Shown: piece after piece, positions 43,704-52,631 of the stretch
How the letters are laid out: every line of letters begins with the position of its first letter
Position numbering within the stretch: position 1 is the stretch's first letter
Source of the DNA: Amycolatopsis suaedae
GTDB taxonomy: Bacteria; Actinomycetota; Actinomycetes; Mycobacteriales; Pseudonocardiaceae
Direction: 5' to 3'
NCBI RefSeq assembly: GCF_004214935.1
Contig: NZ_SFCC01000003.1
Location: 372,001-436,000, forward strand
DNA length: 64,000 bases
Notes under the pieces: model-generated
Database searches by the model: none
What the model was told of the DNA's origin: nothing
What the model saw: only the letters and a program-made list of their open reading frames with translations
Position numbers and translations under genes: made by a program

Positions 43704-44770
43704 GCCTGCACCTGCGGGGTGTCGTCCTGCCTGACGGCGAGCACCGTGACCTGTGGGTCAGCGACGGGGTCTTCCGGTCCGAACCGGTCCCCGGCGCGCA
43801 CACGGTGATCGACGGTGGGTTCTTCGTACCCGGCCTGGTCGACGCCCACTGCCATCCGGGCATCGGCACGCAGGGGCCGACCACCCTGGCGGAGGCGGCG
43901 GACCAGGCCGCCGTCGACCGGGACGTCGGCACGCTGCTGATCCGCGACTGCGGCGTGCCGATCGACATCCGCCCCCTGCAGCAGCGTGCCGACCTGCCGC
44001 GGATCATCCGCTGCGGCAGGCAGCTCGCCCTGCCCAAGCGGTACGTCCCCGGGCTCGGCATCGAACTCGACGCCCCGGAGCTGCTGCCGGAGGCCGTCGC
44101 CGAGCAGGCCGCCGACGGCGACGGCTGGGTCAAGCTCGTCGCCGACTGGATCGACCGTGCCGAGGGTGACCTCCGGCCGCTGTGGCCGGACGACATCCTG
44201 GCCGAGGCCGTGCGGGTGGCCCACGCCGCCGGTGCGAAGGTCACCGCGCACGTGTTCGGCGAGGACGCGATGCCCGGCCTGCTGGCGGCGGGCGTCGACT
44301 GCCTCGAGCACGGCACCGGGCTGTCGGCCGATCAGCTCGACGAGATGGCCCGGCGCGGTATCGCACTCGTGCCGACGCTGATCAACATCGACAACTTCCC
44401 CGGCATCGCCGACCGTGCGGGCCGCTACCCGGCGTACGCCGCGCACATGCGTGCGTTGCATGCGGGGGTGACGTCGATGGTGTCGACGGCCATCGAGGCC
44501 GGTGTCGCGGTCTACGCGGGCACCGACGGCGGCGGCATGGTCGAGCACGGCCGCCTGGCCGACGAGGTCGTCGCACTGCACCGGGCTGGTATGCCCGCGG
44601 AGCAGGCACTCGCCGCGGCGTCCTGGGCGGCCCGGGACTGGCTCGGGCACCCCGGCATCGCCGACGGCGCGCCCGCCGACCTCGTCGTTTACGACACCGA
44701 CCCGCGAGACGACCTCGCGGTTCTACGCCACCCGCGGCACGTCGTGCTGCGCGGCACCGTTATCGGCTGA
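43700..44770 (+). CDS. Amidohydrolase family protein
   Basis: This 356-residue TIM-barrel hydrolase has metal-binding GLVDAHCHPGIG, the candidate bridging Lys in GWVKLVADW, His in VTAHVFGEDA and LEHGTGLS, and Asp in YAGTDGGGM. The layout resembles imidazolonepropionase/prolidase-like subgroups. The substrate is unknown. ATG 43700 overlaps the ffh stop (ATGA), a linkage with ffh that recurs in related actinomycetes, though no functional reason is evident. Confidence 0.8.
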   Translation: MSLHLRGVVLPDGEHRDLWVSDGVFRSEPVPGAHTVIDGGFFVPGLVDAHCHPGIGTQGPTTLAEAADQAAVDRDVGTLLIRDCGVPIDIRPLQQRADLPRIIRCGRQLALPKRYVPGLGIELDAPELLPEAVAEQAADGDGWVKLVADWIDRAEGDLRPLWPDDILAEAVRVAHAAGAKVTAHVFGEDAMPGLLAAGVDCLEHGTGLSADQLDEMARRGIALVPTLINIDNFPGIADRAGRYPAYAAHMRALHAGVTSMVSTAIEAGVAVYAGTDGGGMVEHGRLADEVVALHRAGMPAEQALAAASWAARDWLGHPGIADGAPADLVVYDTDPRDDLAVLRHPRHVVLRGTVIG

Positions 44771-44817
44771 GTTCAGTCATCGGCTCACATGACGCATCCT
44801 CCTGTCATCATAATTCC

Positions 44818-44845
44818 ATCGTTTCTGATGTATCGTTTCTGATGT
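44818..44845. repeat. Tandem 14-bp repeat at the MarR start, candidate operator
   Basis: ATCGTTTCTGATGT occurs twice head to tail (44818-44831 and 44832-44845); the second copy runs into the GTG start codon. Each unit contains an ATC-N6-GAT dyad, so two regulator dimers could bind side by side. The local region is AT-rich. Confidence 0.55.
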
Positions 44846-45395
44846 GAAGGCCAGCGATCTCTACCTCCTCGGTAAGCACCTGATGGACCTGGCCAGGCGC
44901 GGCATGGTGGACGACGCCGATCCCCGAGTGCCCGAGATCGACCAGGTGGTCACCGCCGTCCTCGTGGAGACCGACGGGATGACCATCGGCGAGCTGGCTG
45001 CCCGCACCGGCTTCGCGCAGAGCCACGTGTCGACCTCGGTCGCGCGGATGCGAGACCTCGGCTGGCTCACCGCCCGCCAGGACCCCGCCGACCGACGCCG
45101 CACGCTCGTACGCCCCATCGACGCGGTGTACGAGGCCGTCGCCCAGCGGCAGAGCCGCGGTGCCGAGCAGGTCATCGCCAGGGCGCTGCTCGAGACCGGC
45201 TCCGCCGAGGACGACGTGGCCGGCACCGCCCAGCGGCTGACCTCGGCGGCGGCCGAGCTGTACCGGGTGCTCACCGAGCGCGCGCTCGGTGCCGACACGG
45301 CCGGCTCCGACAGCTCCAGCCCGAAGCCTCTGTTCACGTTGGCCGAACGCGCCGGCGGCCACTCCGGCGACGTCGACAGGAAGGAATCCCGATGA
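44844..45395 (+). CDS. MarR-family transcriptional regulator
   Basis: This 183-residue winged-helix regulator has helix-turn-helix MTIGELAARTGFAQSHVSTS and wing WLTARQDPADRRRTLV. The C-terminal tail is longer than usual and Ser-rich. GTG 44844 is the start; the tandem repeat overlapping it suggests autorepression. The stop overlaps the P450 ATG (ATGA), so this regulator is co-translated with the P450 and probably governs it. Confidence 0.82.
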   Translation: MKASDLYLLGKHLMDLARRGMVDDADPRVPEIDQVVTAVLVETDGMTIGELAARTGFAQSHVSTSVARMRDLGWLTARQDPADRRRTLVRPIDAVYEAVAQRQSRGAEQVIARALLETGSAEDDVAGTAQRLTSAAAELYRVLTERALGADTAGSDSSSPKPLFTLAERAGGHSGDVDRKESR

Positions 45396-46525
45396 CCAGC
45401 TACCCGTTCCAGGCGGCCGATCCGATGGACTTTCCACCGGAACTGGCGCGCCTGCAGGCCGAGGAGCCGATCAGCAGGGTTCGTCTGCTCACTGGGGAGG
45501 ATGCCTGGCTGCTCACCCGCAACTCCGACATCCGCGCTCTGCTCACGGATTCCCGGTTCCTGCCGTGGACTCCGGGAATGCCACCGCCCGGATCCGGGGA
45601 CGGTGCGATGTCCGGCTTTCTCTTCACGATGGCCGGAGCCGAGCACGCCCGGGTCCGGCGGATCGCCGGTGCCGCGCTCACTCCGCGGCGGATCGAGCAC
45701 CTGCGACCACAGGTCAGTGAACTCGGCCGTGACCTGGTTGGCAAGCTTCTGGCCGCGAACGGGCCGTTCGACGTCCTGGCGGACTTCGCCGTCCCGTTCG
45801 CGCGCGGTGTGCTGGCCGATCTGCTGGGCTTCCCGGCCGCCGAACGGCAGGTGTTCGCCGACCTCGTCGACGACATGCTCGGCGTCTTCACCGCCGCCGA
45901 CCCGAACGCGATGGCCGAGGCCGGAACGCAGCTCAGCCAGCACATCGGCGGCCTGATCGCGGCCAAGCGGGCGGAGCCGGGTGAGGACCTGCTGAGCGCC
46001 CTGATCGACGCCACCGACGCCGAGCACGGCCGGCTCACCGAGCAGGAACTGTTCAACCTCGCGTTCTCGATCGTCCTGGCCGGTTACGTCCCACCGGCCA
46101 ACGCGCTCGCCCTCGCCGTGCTCCAGCTCCTGCGGACCGGCACCGGACTGGCCGAGGTCCGCCGAGACACCGTGGCGGACCTGGTGGAGGAGCTGCTCAA
46201 GGCGGACCAGAGCAGCGCGACCGACCAGAGCAGGGTGGCGCTGGAGGACGTCGAGATGGGCGGCGTGCTGGTGCGCGCGGGCGAGTTCGTCGTGGCGCCG
46301 TTGCGAGCGGCCAACCGGGACGCCGATGCCCGCTCGCATGTGACGTTCGGCCACGGACCACACCATTGCCTCGGCGCCGCACTGGCGCGGGTGCAGCTGC
46401 AGGAGGGCCTGCTGGCGCTGGCCGAGCCGGGTGGCCTGCGGCTCGCGGTGCCGTACGAGGAGATCGCCTGGCGGACCATGTTCCTCACCCTGCGATCCCC
46501 GGAGGCCATCCCGGTCACCTGGTGA
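45392..46525 (+). CDS. Cytochrome P450-like protein lacking several canonical motifs
   Basis: The 377-residue protein has the heme-thiolate loop FGHGPHHCLGAALAR with C326 and the general bacterial CYP layout. However, the I-helix motif AGHETT reads AGYVPP (A230-P235), so the acid-alcohol pair is missing. The K-helix ExxR reads E267-L-L-K270. The stretch between NRD and HVTFGHG is about 15-18 residues shorter than usual, so the segment around the meander is missing. The frame is intact and coding-like. It may be a non-monooxygenase P450 (peroxygenase, isomerase, binding protein) or decaying. It is coupled to the MarR gene. Confidence 0.8.
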   Translation: MTSYPFQAADPMDFPPELARLQAEEPISRVRLLTGEDAWLLTRNSDIRALLTDSRFLPWTPGMPPPGSGDGAMSGFLFTMAGAEHARVRRIAGAALTPRRIEHLRPQVSELGRDLVGKLLAANGPFDVLADFAVPFARGVLADLLGFPAAERQVFADLVDDMLGVFTAADPNAMAEAGTQLSQHIGGLIAAKRAEPGEDLLSALIDATDAEHGRLTEQELFNLAFSIVLAGYVPPANALALAVLQLLRTGTGLAEVRRDTVADLVEELLKADQSSATDQSRVALEDVEMGGVLVRAGEFVVAPLRAANRDADARSHVTFGHGPHHCLGAALARVQLQEGLLALAEPGGLRLAVPYEEIAWRTMFLTLRSPEAIPVTW

Positions 46526-46605
46526 TACAGGTCGGGTTCGCCCAGTGATCGGCGGGGCAGCTAGCCTTGACGCGCCCGATTTGTACCTCACCGCCGGAGG
46601 CCCGG

Positions 46606-47388
46606 TTGAGCGCAGCGAACGCCGACGCGGTGCCGGACCCCGACCCGCGGTCCGGCTTCGCCGAGGTCGGCCCCGCTCCACATCGCTGGGGCCTCGGCGC
46701 CTTCCTCGTCGTCGAGGCCACCCTTCTGGCCACGGCCGCGTTCGTCCCGGCCCTGCTCGGCCCCAAACCACTCGGGCAGCCGCTGCCGGTCCACTACGTG
46801 CTGATCGGCACCATCGCGCCGACGATGATCGCCGCCGTCGTCGCGGTGCTGTTCACGGTCGTGCGAGGCAACGGGCCGTGGCTCGACCTGCGGTTGTCCT
46901 GGCGGTGGGAGGACGTGCAGACCGGCCTGCGGTTCGGCGTGCTCGGCCTGATCTGCACGTCGGTCGGTGCCTTCGTGTGGACCCAGGCCGTCGGGGAGGA
47001 CCGGGCCGACTCCGCCATCAGCGCCCTGGTCAAGGACCAGCCCATGTCGGTGACCGCGGCCGTCACCATGTTCCTCTACCTGTGGCTGCTCGGCCCGATC
47101 TGCGAGGAGATCATCTACCGCGGCCTGCTCTGGGGTGCGGTCGAGCGGCTGCACTGGGGGCAGGAGAAGTGGGGACGGCTGGCGGCCTTCCTGCTGTCGA
47201 CCGGGGTCTTCGCCGCCAGTCACCTCGAGCCGCTGCGGACGACGTTGCTGCTGGTCATCTCGGTGCCGATCGGCCTGGCCAGGTTGTACACCGGGCGCCT
47301 GCTCAGCAGCATCATCGCCCACCAGATGAACAACTTCCTGCCTGCCCTGGCCATCCTGCTCACGGCACTAGGCGTGGTCAGTTTCTGA
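46606..47388 (+). CDS. CPBP-family intramembrane metalloprotease
   Basis: This 260-residue membrane protein has about seven helices and the CAAX-protease/bacteriocin-processing motifs: EEIIYRG (EExxxR), FAASHLEP with its His, and HQMNN. The family cleaves or binds membrane substrates; the target is unknown. TTG 46606 is chosen because GGAGG lies 5 bases upstream; a TTG at 46567 in frame has no RBS. It lies 158 bases before rpsP on the same strand. Confidence 0.82.
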   Translation: MSAANADAVPDPDPRSGFAEVGPAPHRWGLGAFLVVEATLLATAAFVPALLGPKPLGQPLPVHYVLIGTIAPTMIAAVVAVLFTVVRGNGPWLDLRLSWRWEDVQTGLRFGVLGLICTSVGAFVWTQAVGEDRADSAISALVKDQPMSVTAAVTMFLYLWLLGPICEEIIYRGLLWGAVERLHWGQEKWGRLAAFLLSTGVFAASHLEPLRTTLLLVISVPIGLARLYTGRLLSSIIAHQMNNFLPALAILLTALGVVSF

Positions 47389-47406
47389 GCCGCGGAGGCC
47401 GTCTGG

Positions 47407-47412
47407 CAGAAT
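47407..47412 (+). promoter_or_regulatory. Candidate -10 for the rpsP operon
   Basis: CAGAAT follows GTCTGG 18 bases after the CPBP stop and lies 135 bases before rpsP. A TTCTGA about 17 bases upstream could serve as -35. The call is weak on sequence alone. Confidence 0.3.
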
Positions 47413-47547
47413 GGTCGCTTGCCTGCACCGGCCCGGACCCTCTCACCGTGCCGAGTGCACCCAAAGCTGAACTCCGGGCGTCGCATTCGTTCCCCACTCG
47501 GATCGCGCGGCCGACCTTCGAGAGCAACGACAGGAGTACCCACACCC

Positions 47548-48012
47548 GTGGCCGTCAAGATCAAGCTGCAGCGCCTCGGCAAGATCCGTGCGCCGTACTA
47601 CCGCATCATCGTCGCCGACGCGCGCACCCGCCGGGATGGCAAGGCCATCGAGACGATCGGCAAGTACCACCCCAAGGAGGACCCGAGCTACATCGAGGTC
47701 GACTCCGACCGCGCCCAGCACTGGCTGAAGGTCGGCGCGCAGCCGACCGAGCCGGTGCAGCGCATCCTCGAGATCACCGGTGACTGGCAGAAGTTCAAGG
47801 GCCTGCCCGGTGCCGAGGGCACCCTGAAGGTGGCCGAGCCCAAGCCGTCCAAGCAGGACCTGTTCAACGCCGCGCTGGCCGCCGCTGGCGAGGAGCCGGG
47901 CACCGAGGCCACCACGCCCAAGAAGAAGGGCGGCAAGAAGTCCGAGAAGGCTGAGAAGTCCGAGAAGGCCGAGGCGAAGACCGAGGACGGCGGCGAGAAG
48001 GCCGACGCGTGA
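47548..48012 (+). CDS. rpsP: 30S ribosomal protein S16
   Basis: The S16 core is at residues 1-85 ([24 protein letters not shown] cut after 20; then [20 protein letters not shown]), followed by an actinobacterial Lys/Glu/Ala-rich C-terminal extension to residue 154 ([20 protein letters not shown]). GTG 47548 begins the conserved core, with AGGAG about 12 bases upstream. It is the first gene of rpsP-khpA-rimM-trmD; its stop overlaps the khpA start (GTGA). Confidence 0.96.
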   Translation: MAVKIKLQRLGKIRAPYYRIIVADARTRRDGKAIETIGKYHPKEDPSYIEVDSDRAQHWLKVGAQPTEPVQRILEITGDWQKFKGLPGAEGTLKVAEPKPSKQDLFNAALAAAGEEPGTEATTPKKKGGKKSEKAEKSEKAEAKTEDGGEKADA

Positions 48013-48248
48013 GCTTCCTGGCTGACTCACTCGAGCACCTCGTGCGCGGGATCGTCGACAACCCGGACGACGTCCGGGTCGAGCTGCTCACCACCAGGCG
48101 CGGCCGCACCCTCGAGGTCCACGTCCACCCGGACGACCTCGGCAAGGTCATCGGCCGCGGTGGCCGCACGGCCACCGCGCTGCGCACCGTGATGAGCGGC
48201 ATCGGCGGCCGCGGGGTCCGGGTCGACGTCGTCGACACCGACCGCTGA
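48009..48248 (+). CDS. khpA: KH-domain RNA-binding protein KhpA
   Basis: This 79-residue single KH domain has the GXXG loop in [15 protein letters not shown]. KhpA proteins (formerly YlqC) bind RNA, often with KhpB, and affect division and translation. The conserved order rpsP-khpA-rimM-trmD supports the call. It is translationally coupled to rpsP and lies 11 bases before rimM. Confidence 0.93.
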   Translation: MSFLADSLEHLVRGIVDNPDDVRVELLTTRRGRTLEVHVHPDDLGKVIGRGGRTATALRTVMSGIGGRGVRVDVVDTDR

Positions 48249-48259
48249 GCCCACGCACG

Positions 48260-48772
48260 ATGGAGGTCGTCGTCGGCCGGGTTGCCAAGGCCCACGGTGT
48301 CCGCGGTGAGTTGTCCGTCGACCTTCGGACGGACCTGCCCGAGGAGCGGTTCGCCGCCGGCGCGGCACTCACCGCGCGCACCAGGGACGGCCGCGACCAC
48401 CGTCTCACCGTCACAGCCGCCCGCGAACACAGCGGGCGGCTGTTGGTGCGTTTCGACGAGGTCGTGACCAGGGACGTCGCGGAGACCCTCCGCGGGGCGC
48501 TGCTGCTGGGCGACACCAGTGAGCTGCCTCCCATCGACGACCCCGACGAGTTCTACGACCACCAGCTGGAAGGCCTGCGGGCCGAACTGGCCGACGGCAC
48601 CGAGGTCGGCACCGTCCGGGAGGTCGTGCACTCCCCGGGCGGCGAACTGCTCTCGCTCGACCGGAACGGCGCCGAGGTGCTGGTGCCGTTCGTGCGGGCC
48701 ATCGTCCCGCAGGTGGACCTCGCCGGTGGCCGGGTCGTGCTCGATCCGCCCGAGGGGCTGCTGGACGTCTGA
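48260..48772 (+). CDS. rimM: Ribosome maturation factor RimM
   Basis: RimM assists assembly of the 30S head around S19. The 170 residues contain the N-terminal RimM barrel ([18 protein letters not shown]) and the C-terminal PRC barrel ([29 protein letters not shown]). The start at 48260 gives the typical MEVVVGRV. The stop shares one base with the trmD ATG. Confidence 0.95.
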   Translation: MEVVVGRVAKAHGVRGELSVDLRTDLPEERFAAGAALTARTRDGRDHRLTVTAAREHSGRLLVRFDEVVTRDVAETLRGALLLGDTSELPPIDDPDEFYDHQLEGLRAELADGTEVGTVREVVHSPGGELLSLDRNGAEVLVPFVRAIVPQVDLAGGRVVLDPPEGLLDV

Positions 48773-49530
48773 TGCGCATCGACGTCGTCACGATCTTCCC
48801 CGACTACCTCGACCCGCTGCGTGCCGCGTTGCTCGGACGGGCCATCGACCGCGGGCTGATCGAGGTCGGCGTGCACGACCTGCGGGACTGGACGCACGAC
48901 GTCCACCGCGCCGTCGACGACGCCCCCTACGGTGGCGGTCCCGGCATGGTCATGAAGCCCCAGGTGTGGGGCGACGCACTCGACCAGGTCTGCGGTGCGG
49001 GCACCCGGCTGGTCGTGCCGACGCCGGCCGGCAGGCCGTTCACCCAGGAACTGGCGCACGCCTACGCCGCCGAGCGGCACCTGGTGTTCGCCTGCGGCCG
49101 GTACGAAGGCATCGACCAGCGCGTGATCGACGACGCGGCGCGCCGCATGCCGGTCGACGAGGTGTCGATCGGCGACTACGTGCTGGTCGGTGGCGAGGCC
49201 GCGGTGCTGGTCATCGTGGAGGCGGTGGTCCGGCTGCTGCCCGGGGTGCTCGGCAACCCGGTGTCCGCCGAGCAGGACTCCTTCTCCGACGGTCTGCTGG
49301 AGGGTCCCAGCTACACCCGGCCGGAGGTGTGGCGGGACCTGCCGGTCCCCGAGGTGCTGCGGTCGGGCAACCACGCGTTGATCGACCGCTGGCGGCGGGA
49401 CCAGGCGCTGGAACGCACCGTCCGGCGCAGGCCGGACCTGCTGGACCGGCTGCCGGAAGGCAGCCTGGACAAGCACGACCTGGCCCTGCTGCGGCGGCTG
49501 AGGTCCCCCGATGCCGACGCGGGGAACTGA
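48772..49530 (+). CDS. trmD: tRNA (guanine-N1)-methyltransferase TrmD
   Basis: TrmD makes m1G37 in tRNAs to prevent frameshifting. The 252-residue SPOUT enzyme begins [16 protein letters not shown] and has [23 protein letters not shown] and the trefoil-knot SAM site [15 protein letters not shown]. It ends the rpsP operon; rplS follows after 124 bases with its own probable promoter. Confidence 0.96.
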   Translation: MRIDVVTIFPDYLDPLRAALLGRAIDRGLIEVGVHDLRDWTHDVHRAVDDAPYGGGPGMVMKPQVWGDALDQVCGAGTRLVVPTPAGRPFTQELAHAYAAERHLVFACGRYEGIDQRVIDDAARRMPVDEVSIGDYVLVGGEAAVLVIVEAVVRLLPGVLGNPVSAEQDSFSDGLLEGPSYTRPEVWRDLPVPEVLRSGNHALIDRWRRDQALERTVRRRPDLLDRLPEGSLDKHDLALLRRLRSPDADAGN

Positions 49531-49534
49531 TCTG

Positions 49535-49572
49535 TAATACTTGACCGGTTGGCGCGTCGGATTCCACGCGCC
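49535..49572 (+). promoter_or_regulatory. Candidate rplS promoter and leader hairpin
   Basis: TAATAC (49535-49540) resembles an extended -10. GGCGCGT and ACGCGCC (49551-49572) form a 7-bp hairpin with an 8-base loop in the rplS leader. The hairpin may be a trmD terminator or an L19 autoregulatory element. Confidence 0.35.
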
Positions 49573-49654
49573 GCCACTCCTGGGCCGGCCGCAGTTCAGC
49601 TGCCGTGTGCCCGGAGCCTAGACACGCCAGACACACGATGAGGACGGACCACCG

Positions 49655-50014
49655 ATGAACACCCTGGACGCCCTGGACGCTCAGTCGCTGCGTTCCGACA
49701 TTCCGGAATTCCGCCCGGGCGACACGCTGAAGGTGCACGTCCGCGTTATCGAGGGCAACCGCGAGCGGCTGCAGGTCTTCCAGGGCGTGGTCATCCGGCG
49801 CAGCGGCGGCGGCATCCGCGAGACCTTCACCGTTCGCAAGGTCTCCTTCGGTGTCGGCGTCGAGCGCACCTTCCCGGTGCACACGCCGAACATCGCCAAG
49901 ATCGAGGTGCACAAGCGCGGTGACGTGCGTCGCGCCAAGCTGTACTACCTGCGCGACCTCCGCGGCAAGGCCGCGAAGATCAAGGAGCGCCGCGAGACGC
50001 CGACTGCTTCCTGA
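49655..50014 (+). CDS. rplS: 50S ribosomal protein L19
   Basis: This 119-residue ribosomal protein sits at the 30S-50S interface. Family sequence includes [49 protein letters not shown] and the C-terminal [20 protein letters not shown]. The ATG is preceded by GATGAGGACGG. lepB follows after 30 bases. Confidence 0.97.
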   Translation: MNTLDALDAQSLRSDIPEFRPGDTLKVHVRVIEGNRERLQVFQGVVIRRSGGGIRETFTVRKVSFGVGVERTFPVHTPNIAKIEVHKRGDVRRAKLYYLRDLRGKAAKIKERRETPTAS

Positions 50015-50032
50015 GCGGTCACCGGGTTAACG

Positions 50033-50038
50033 TAACCT
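50033..50038 (+). promoter_or_regulatory. Possible -10 for leaderless lepB
   Basis: TAACCT ends 6 bases before the lepB GTG, and no Shine-Dalgarno is visible. A clear -35 is lacking. Confidence 0.35.
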
Positions 50039-50044
50039 GGCGCT

Positions 50045-50974
50045 GTGGTCGAACCTGTGCCTTCCAACGCTGCCGAAGACGATCCGGACCGGGAAGAACA
50101 GCCCAGATCGGAGGAGTCGGGCAAAGGCGGTGCTCACCGCAAGGGCAAGTCGAAGAAGAAGCGATCCTTCTGGGTCGAACTGCCCATTCTGCTGGTGATC
50201 GCCTTCGCCCTGACCTTCGTCATCCAGCATTTCTTCTTCCGGATCTACATGATCCCTTCCGGGTCGATGGAGACGACGCTCCACGGCTGCTCGGACTGCT
50301 GGGGCGACCGCATCCTCGTCGACAAGATCACCTACGACTTCACCGATCCCACGCCGGGTGACGTGGTCGTGTTCAAGGGGCCGGACCCGTGGACGGAGAA
50401 CGACGCTCCGCCCTCGGAGCCGAGCAACCCCATCGCCGGTTTCTTCCAGACGATCGGCTCGGTGATCGGCATGGCACCGCCGGACGAGCGTGACTTCGTC
50501 AAGCGCATCATCGCCACCGGCGGCCAGACCGTGCAGTGCTGCGACGCGCAGAACCGCGTGATCGTCGACGGCAAGGCGCTGGACGAGCCCTACATCCACT
50601 ACCCGGAGGGCGTGCCGCCGGAGCAGCAGCCGTTCGACCCGGTGAAGGTGCCCGACGGCACCGTCTGGGTGATGGGCGACAACCGCACCCAGTCGTCGGA
50701 CTCGCGTGAGCAGGGCGGTGGTGGTCCCCGTGGCGCCGTCCCGGTGGACAACATCATCGGCAAGGCGCGGATCATCGTGCTGCCTCCGGGCCGCTGGGGC
50801 GGTGTGAGCGACCACGACCCGCAGGCGACGGCCACACCGGTCGCGCTGGGCGCGCCCGCGTGGCAGAACGGCCTTCCGCTCGGCGTCGGGATCGCCGCCG
50901 CGTGGCCGACGCTGTGGCTGGGCCGCAAGGTGGGCTCCGGCCTGCGTGGGGTGGCGGCGAAGCGGGAGCGCTGA
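50045..50974 (+). CDS. lepB: Signal peptidase I
   Basis: This membrane serine protease removes signal peptides after Sec/Tat export. The 309 residues have an acidic/basic cytosolic N-terminus, one membrane helix ([20 protein letters not shown]), catalytic S74 in [11 protein letters not shown], the Lys region [11 protein letters not shown] and the [13 protein letters not shown] box. Cys pairs in HGCSDCWGD and QCCDAQ may form disulfides outside the membrane. A second hydrophobic segment occurs near the C-terminus. GTG 50045 is the start; rnhB follows after 5 bases. Confidence 0.94.
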   Translation: MVEPVPSNAAEDDPDREEQPRSEESGKGGAHRKGKSKKKRSFWVELPILLVIAFALTFVIQHFFFRIYMIPSGSMETTLHGCSDCWGDRILVDKITYDFTDPTPGDVVVFKGPDPWTENDAPPSEPSNPIAGFFQTIGSVIGMAPPDERDFVKRIIATGGQTVQCCDAQNRVIVDGKALDEPYIHYPEGVPPEQQPFDPVKVPDGTVWVMGDNRTQSSDSREQGGGGPRGAVPVDNIIGKARIIVLPPGRWGGVSDHDPQATATPVALGAPAWQNGLPLGVGIAAAWPTLWLGRKVGSGLRGVAAKRER

Positions 50975-50979
50975 GCGCG

Positions 50980-51798
50980 ATGCCGTCGGTTTCGTCCGTA
51001 CTGAAGCCGCCAAGGGCGGTCGTCCGCGGCGAGCTGCCGTGGGGTCTGCTCTCGGCGCTGGACCGGCGTGGTCTCGGTCCCGTCGTCGGAGTGGACGAGG
51101 CCGGCCGGGGTGCCTGCGCGGGGCCGCTGGTCGTGGCCGCGTGCGTGCTGCGCCCCGGGGACGCCGCCAGGCTGTCCGAACTGACCGACTCGAAGCTGCT
51201 CACTCCCGCGGCCCGTGACCGGGTCTACGACCGGGTGCTGGCCAGGGCGGTCGACTACTCGGTGATCGTGATCTCCACCCAGGAGGTCGACGCCCTCGGC
51301 ATCCACGTGACCAACCTGGAGGGCATGCGGCGGGCCGTCGCCGGGCTCTCGGTACGGCCGGGATACGTGCTCACCGACGGTTTCCGGGTGCCCGGGATGC
51401 CCGCGCCGACGCTGGCGGTGCTCAAGGGGGACCAGGCGGTCGCGTGCGTGGCTGCCGCTTCGGTGCTGGCGAAGGTGACCAGGGACCGGATCATGGAGAA
51501 GCTGCACGCCGACCACCCCCAGTACGGCTTCGACGTGCACAAGGGCTACACCACCGGCGAGCACGGCGCGGCACTGGCCGAGCACGGTCCGTGTGCGGAA
51601 CACCGGTGGTCGTACACGAATGTGGCGATGGCGGCGCAGGCTCACTCGATGCGAGCGCCGCATCCCGTCCGGCTGACCGTGGCCGCGCTGCAGGCGATGA
51701 GCGTGCCGGTGCGTGCTGCCGGGGACGACGTGGGCCAGAATGGTCTCTTCGCCGCCGACTGGCATGTGAACCCGCAGGGAGGGGCCCCGAATCCATGA
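50980..51798 (+). CDS. rnhB: Ribonuclease HII
   Basis: RNase HII removes ribonucleotides from DNA and RNA-DNA hybrids. The 272 residues include the catalytic DE pair in [52 protein letters not shown] cut here to its key D and K residues, and the [14 protein letters not shown] segment. ATG 50980 is 5 bases after lepB. The C-terminal 40 residues extend beyond the usual family length. The stop overlaps the DUF2469 start (ATGA). Confidence 0.94.
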   Translation: MPSVSSVLKPPRAVVRGELPWGLLSALDRRGLGPVVGVDEAGRGACAGPLVVAACVLRPGDAARLSELTDSKLLTPAARDRVYDRVLARAVDYSVIVISTQEVDALGIHVTNLEGMRRAVAGLSVRPGYVLTDGFRVPGMPAPTLAVLKGDQAVACVAAASVLAKVTRDRIMEKLHADHPQYGFDVHKGYTTGEHGAALAEHGPCAEHRWSYTNVAMAAQAHSMRAPHPVRLTVAALQAMSVPVRAAGDDVGQNGLFAADWHVNPQGGAPNP

Positions 51799-52118
51799 GC
51801 GCCGAGGATCTCGAGAAGTACGAGACCGAGATGGAGCTGTCGCTGTACCGGGAGTACCGCGACATCGTCGGTCAGTTCGCCTATGTGGTCGAGACCGAGC
51901 GGCGGTTCTACCTGGCCAACGCGGTCGACGTGCAGGTACGTGACGGTGGCGGCGAGGTCTACTTCGAGGTGCGGATGTCCGACGCCTGGGTGTGGGACAT
52001 GTACCGGCCCGCTCGTTTCGTCAAGCACGTCAGGGTGATCACGTTCAAGGACGTCAACGTCGAGGAACTCGACAAGCCGGAGTTGCGGCTACCCGAGGAC
52101 GGTCCGTTCTCCGGCTGA
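51795..52118 (+). CDS. DUF2469 conserved actinobacterial protein
   Basis: This 107-residue acidic protein is conserved next to rnhB throughout actinobacteria. It begins [20 protein letters not shown] and has aromatic-rich core [13 protein letters not shown] and [19 protein letters not shown]. Its function is unknown. The ATGA overlap with rnhB suggests coupled synthesis. Confidence 0.9.
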   Translation: MSAEDLEKYETEMELSLYREYRDIVGQFAYVVETERRFYLANAVDVQVRDGGGEVYFEVRMSDAWVWDMYRPARFVKHVRVITFKDVNVEELDKPELRLPEDGPFSG

Positions 52119-52125
52119 CGGCCGG

Positions 52126-52152
52126 TTGTCCACAGCCCCCCACCTGTCCACA
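52126..52152 (+). other. Pair of DnaA-box-like 9-mers
   Basis: TTGTCCACA (52126-52134), an exact match to the actinobacterial DnaA-box consensus, is followed 18 bases on by CTGTCCACA (52144-52152) in the same orientation. Both lie in the gap between the DUF2469 and yraN genes. Confidence 0.5.
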
Positions 52153-52244
52153 GGCGCGCCGATTCCCTCTGGCACCCCGCTCAACCCCGGTGGCAGCGTC
52201 GATGTCACGACGGCACTTGCCGTCTCGACATCAGGGGGTGGGGG

Positions 52245-52631
52245 ATGGCCGCGACAGGCACGGCCACGGAGCCGGGCGACTCGCGCCGGTCGCTGGGGCG
52301 GCGGGGCGAGCGCCTCGCCGCCGCGCACCTGAAACGAGCCGGGCTGACCGTCCTGGAGGCCAACTGGCGCTGCCGTGAGGGCGAGCTGGACCTGCTGGCG
52401 ACCGACGGCAGGATGCTGGTCGTCTGCGAGGTGAAGACCCGCAGCGGTGCGGCCTGCGGAGACGGCGAGGAGTCGGTGACCGCGGCCAAGGCGGCCAGGA
52501 TCCGCAGGCTGGCCAACCGCTGGCTGTGCGCGCGGCGGGTGCAGTGGTGCCGGGTCAGGTTCGACGTCATCGCCGTGACCCTGCCCGAGGACGGCCGCCC
52601 GGAGCTGCGTCATATCGAGGGGGCGTTCTAG
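52245..52631 (+). CDS. YraN family (UPF0102) nuclease-like protein
   Basis: This 128-residue protein has an Mrr/Holliday-junction-resolvase-like fold. Motifs are GRRGERLAAAHLKRAGL, the acidic ANWRCREGELDLLA and VVCEVKTRSG (E-x-K type nuclease site). YraN is linked genomically to ComM and DprA and may act on recombining DNA; its biochemical role is unsettled. The stop abuts the comM ATG directly. Confidence 0.92.
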   Translation: MAATGTATEPGDSRRSLGRRGERLAAAHLKRAGLTVLEANWRCREGELDLLATDGRMLVVCEVKTRSGAACGDGEESVTAAKAARIRRLANRWLCARRVQWCRVRFDVIAVTLPEDGRPELRHIEGAF

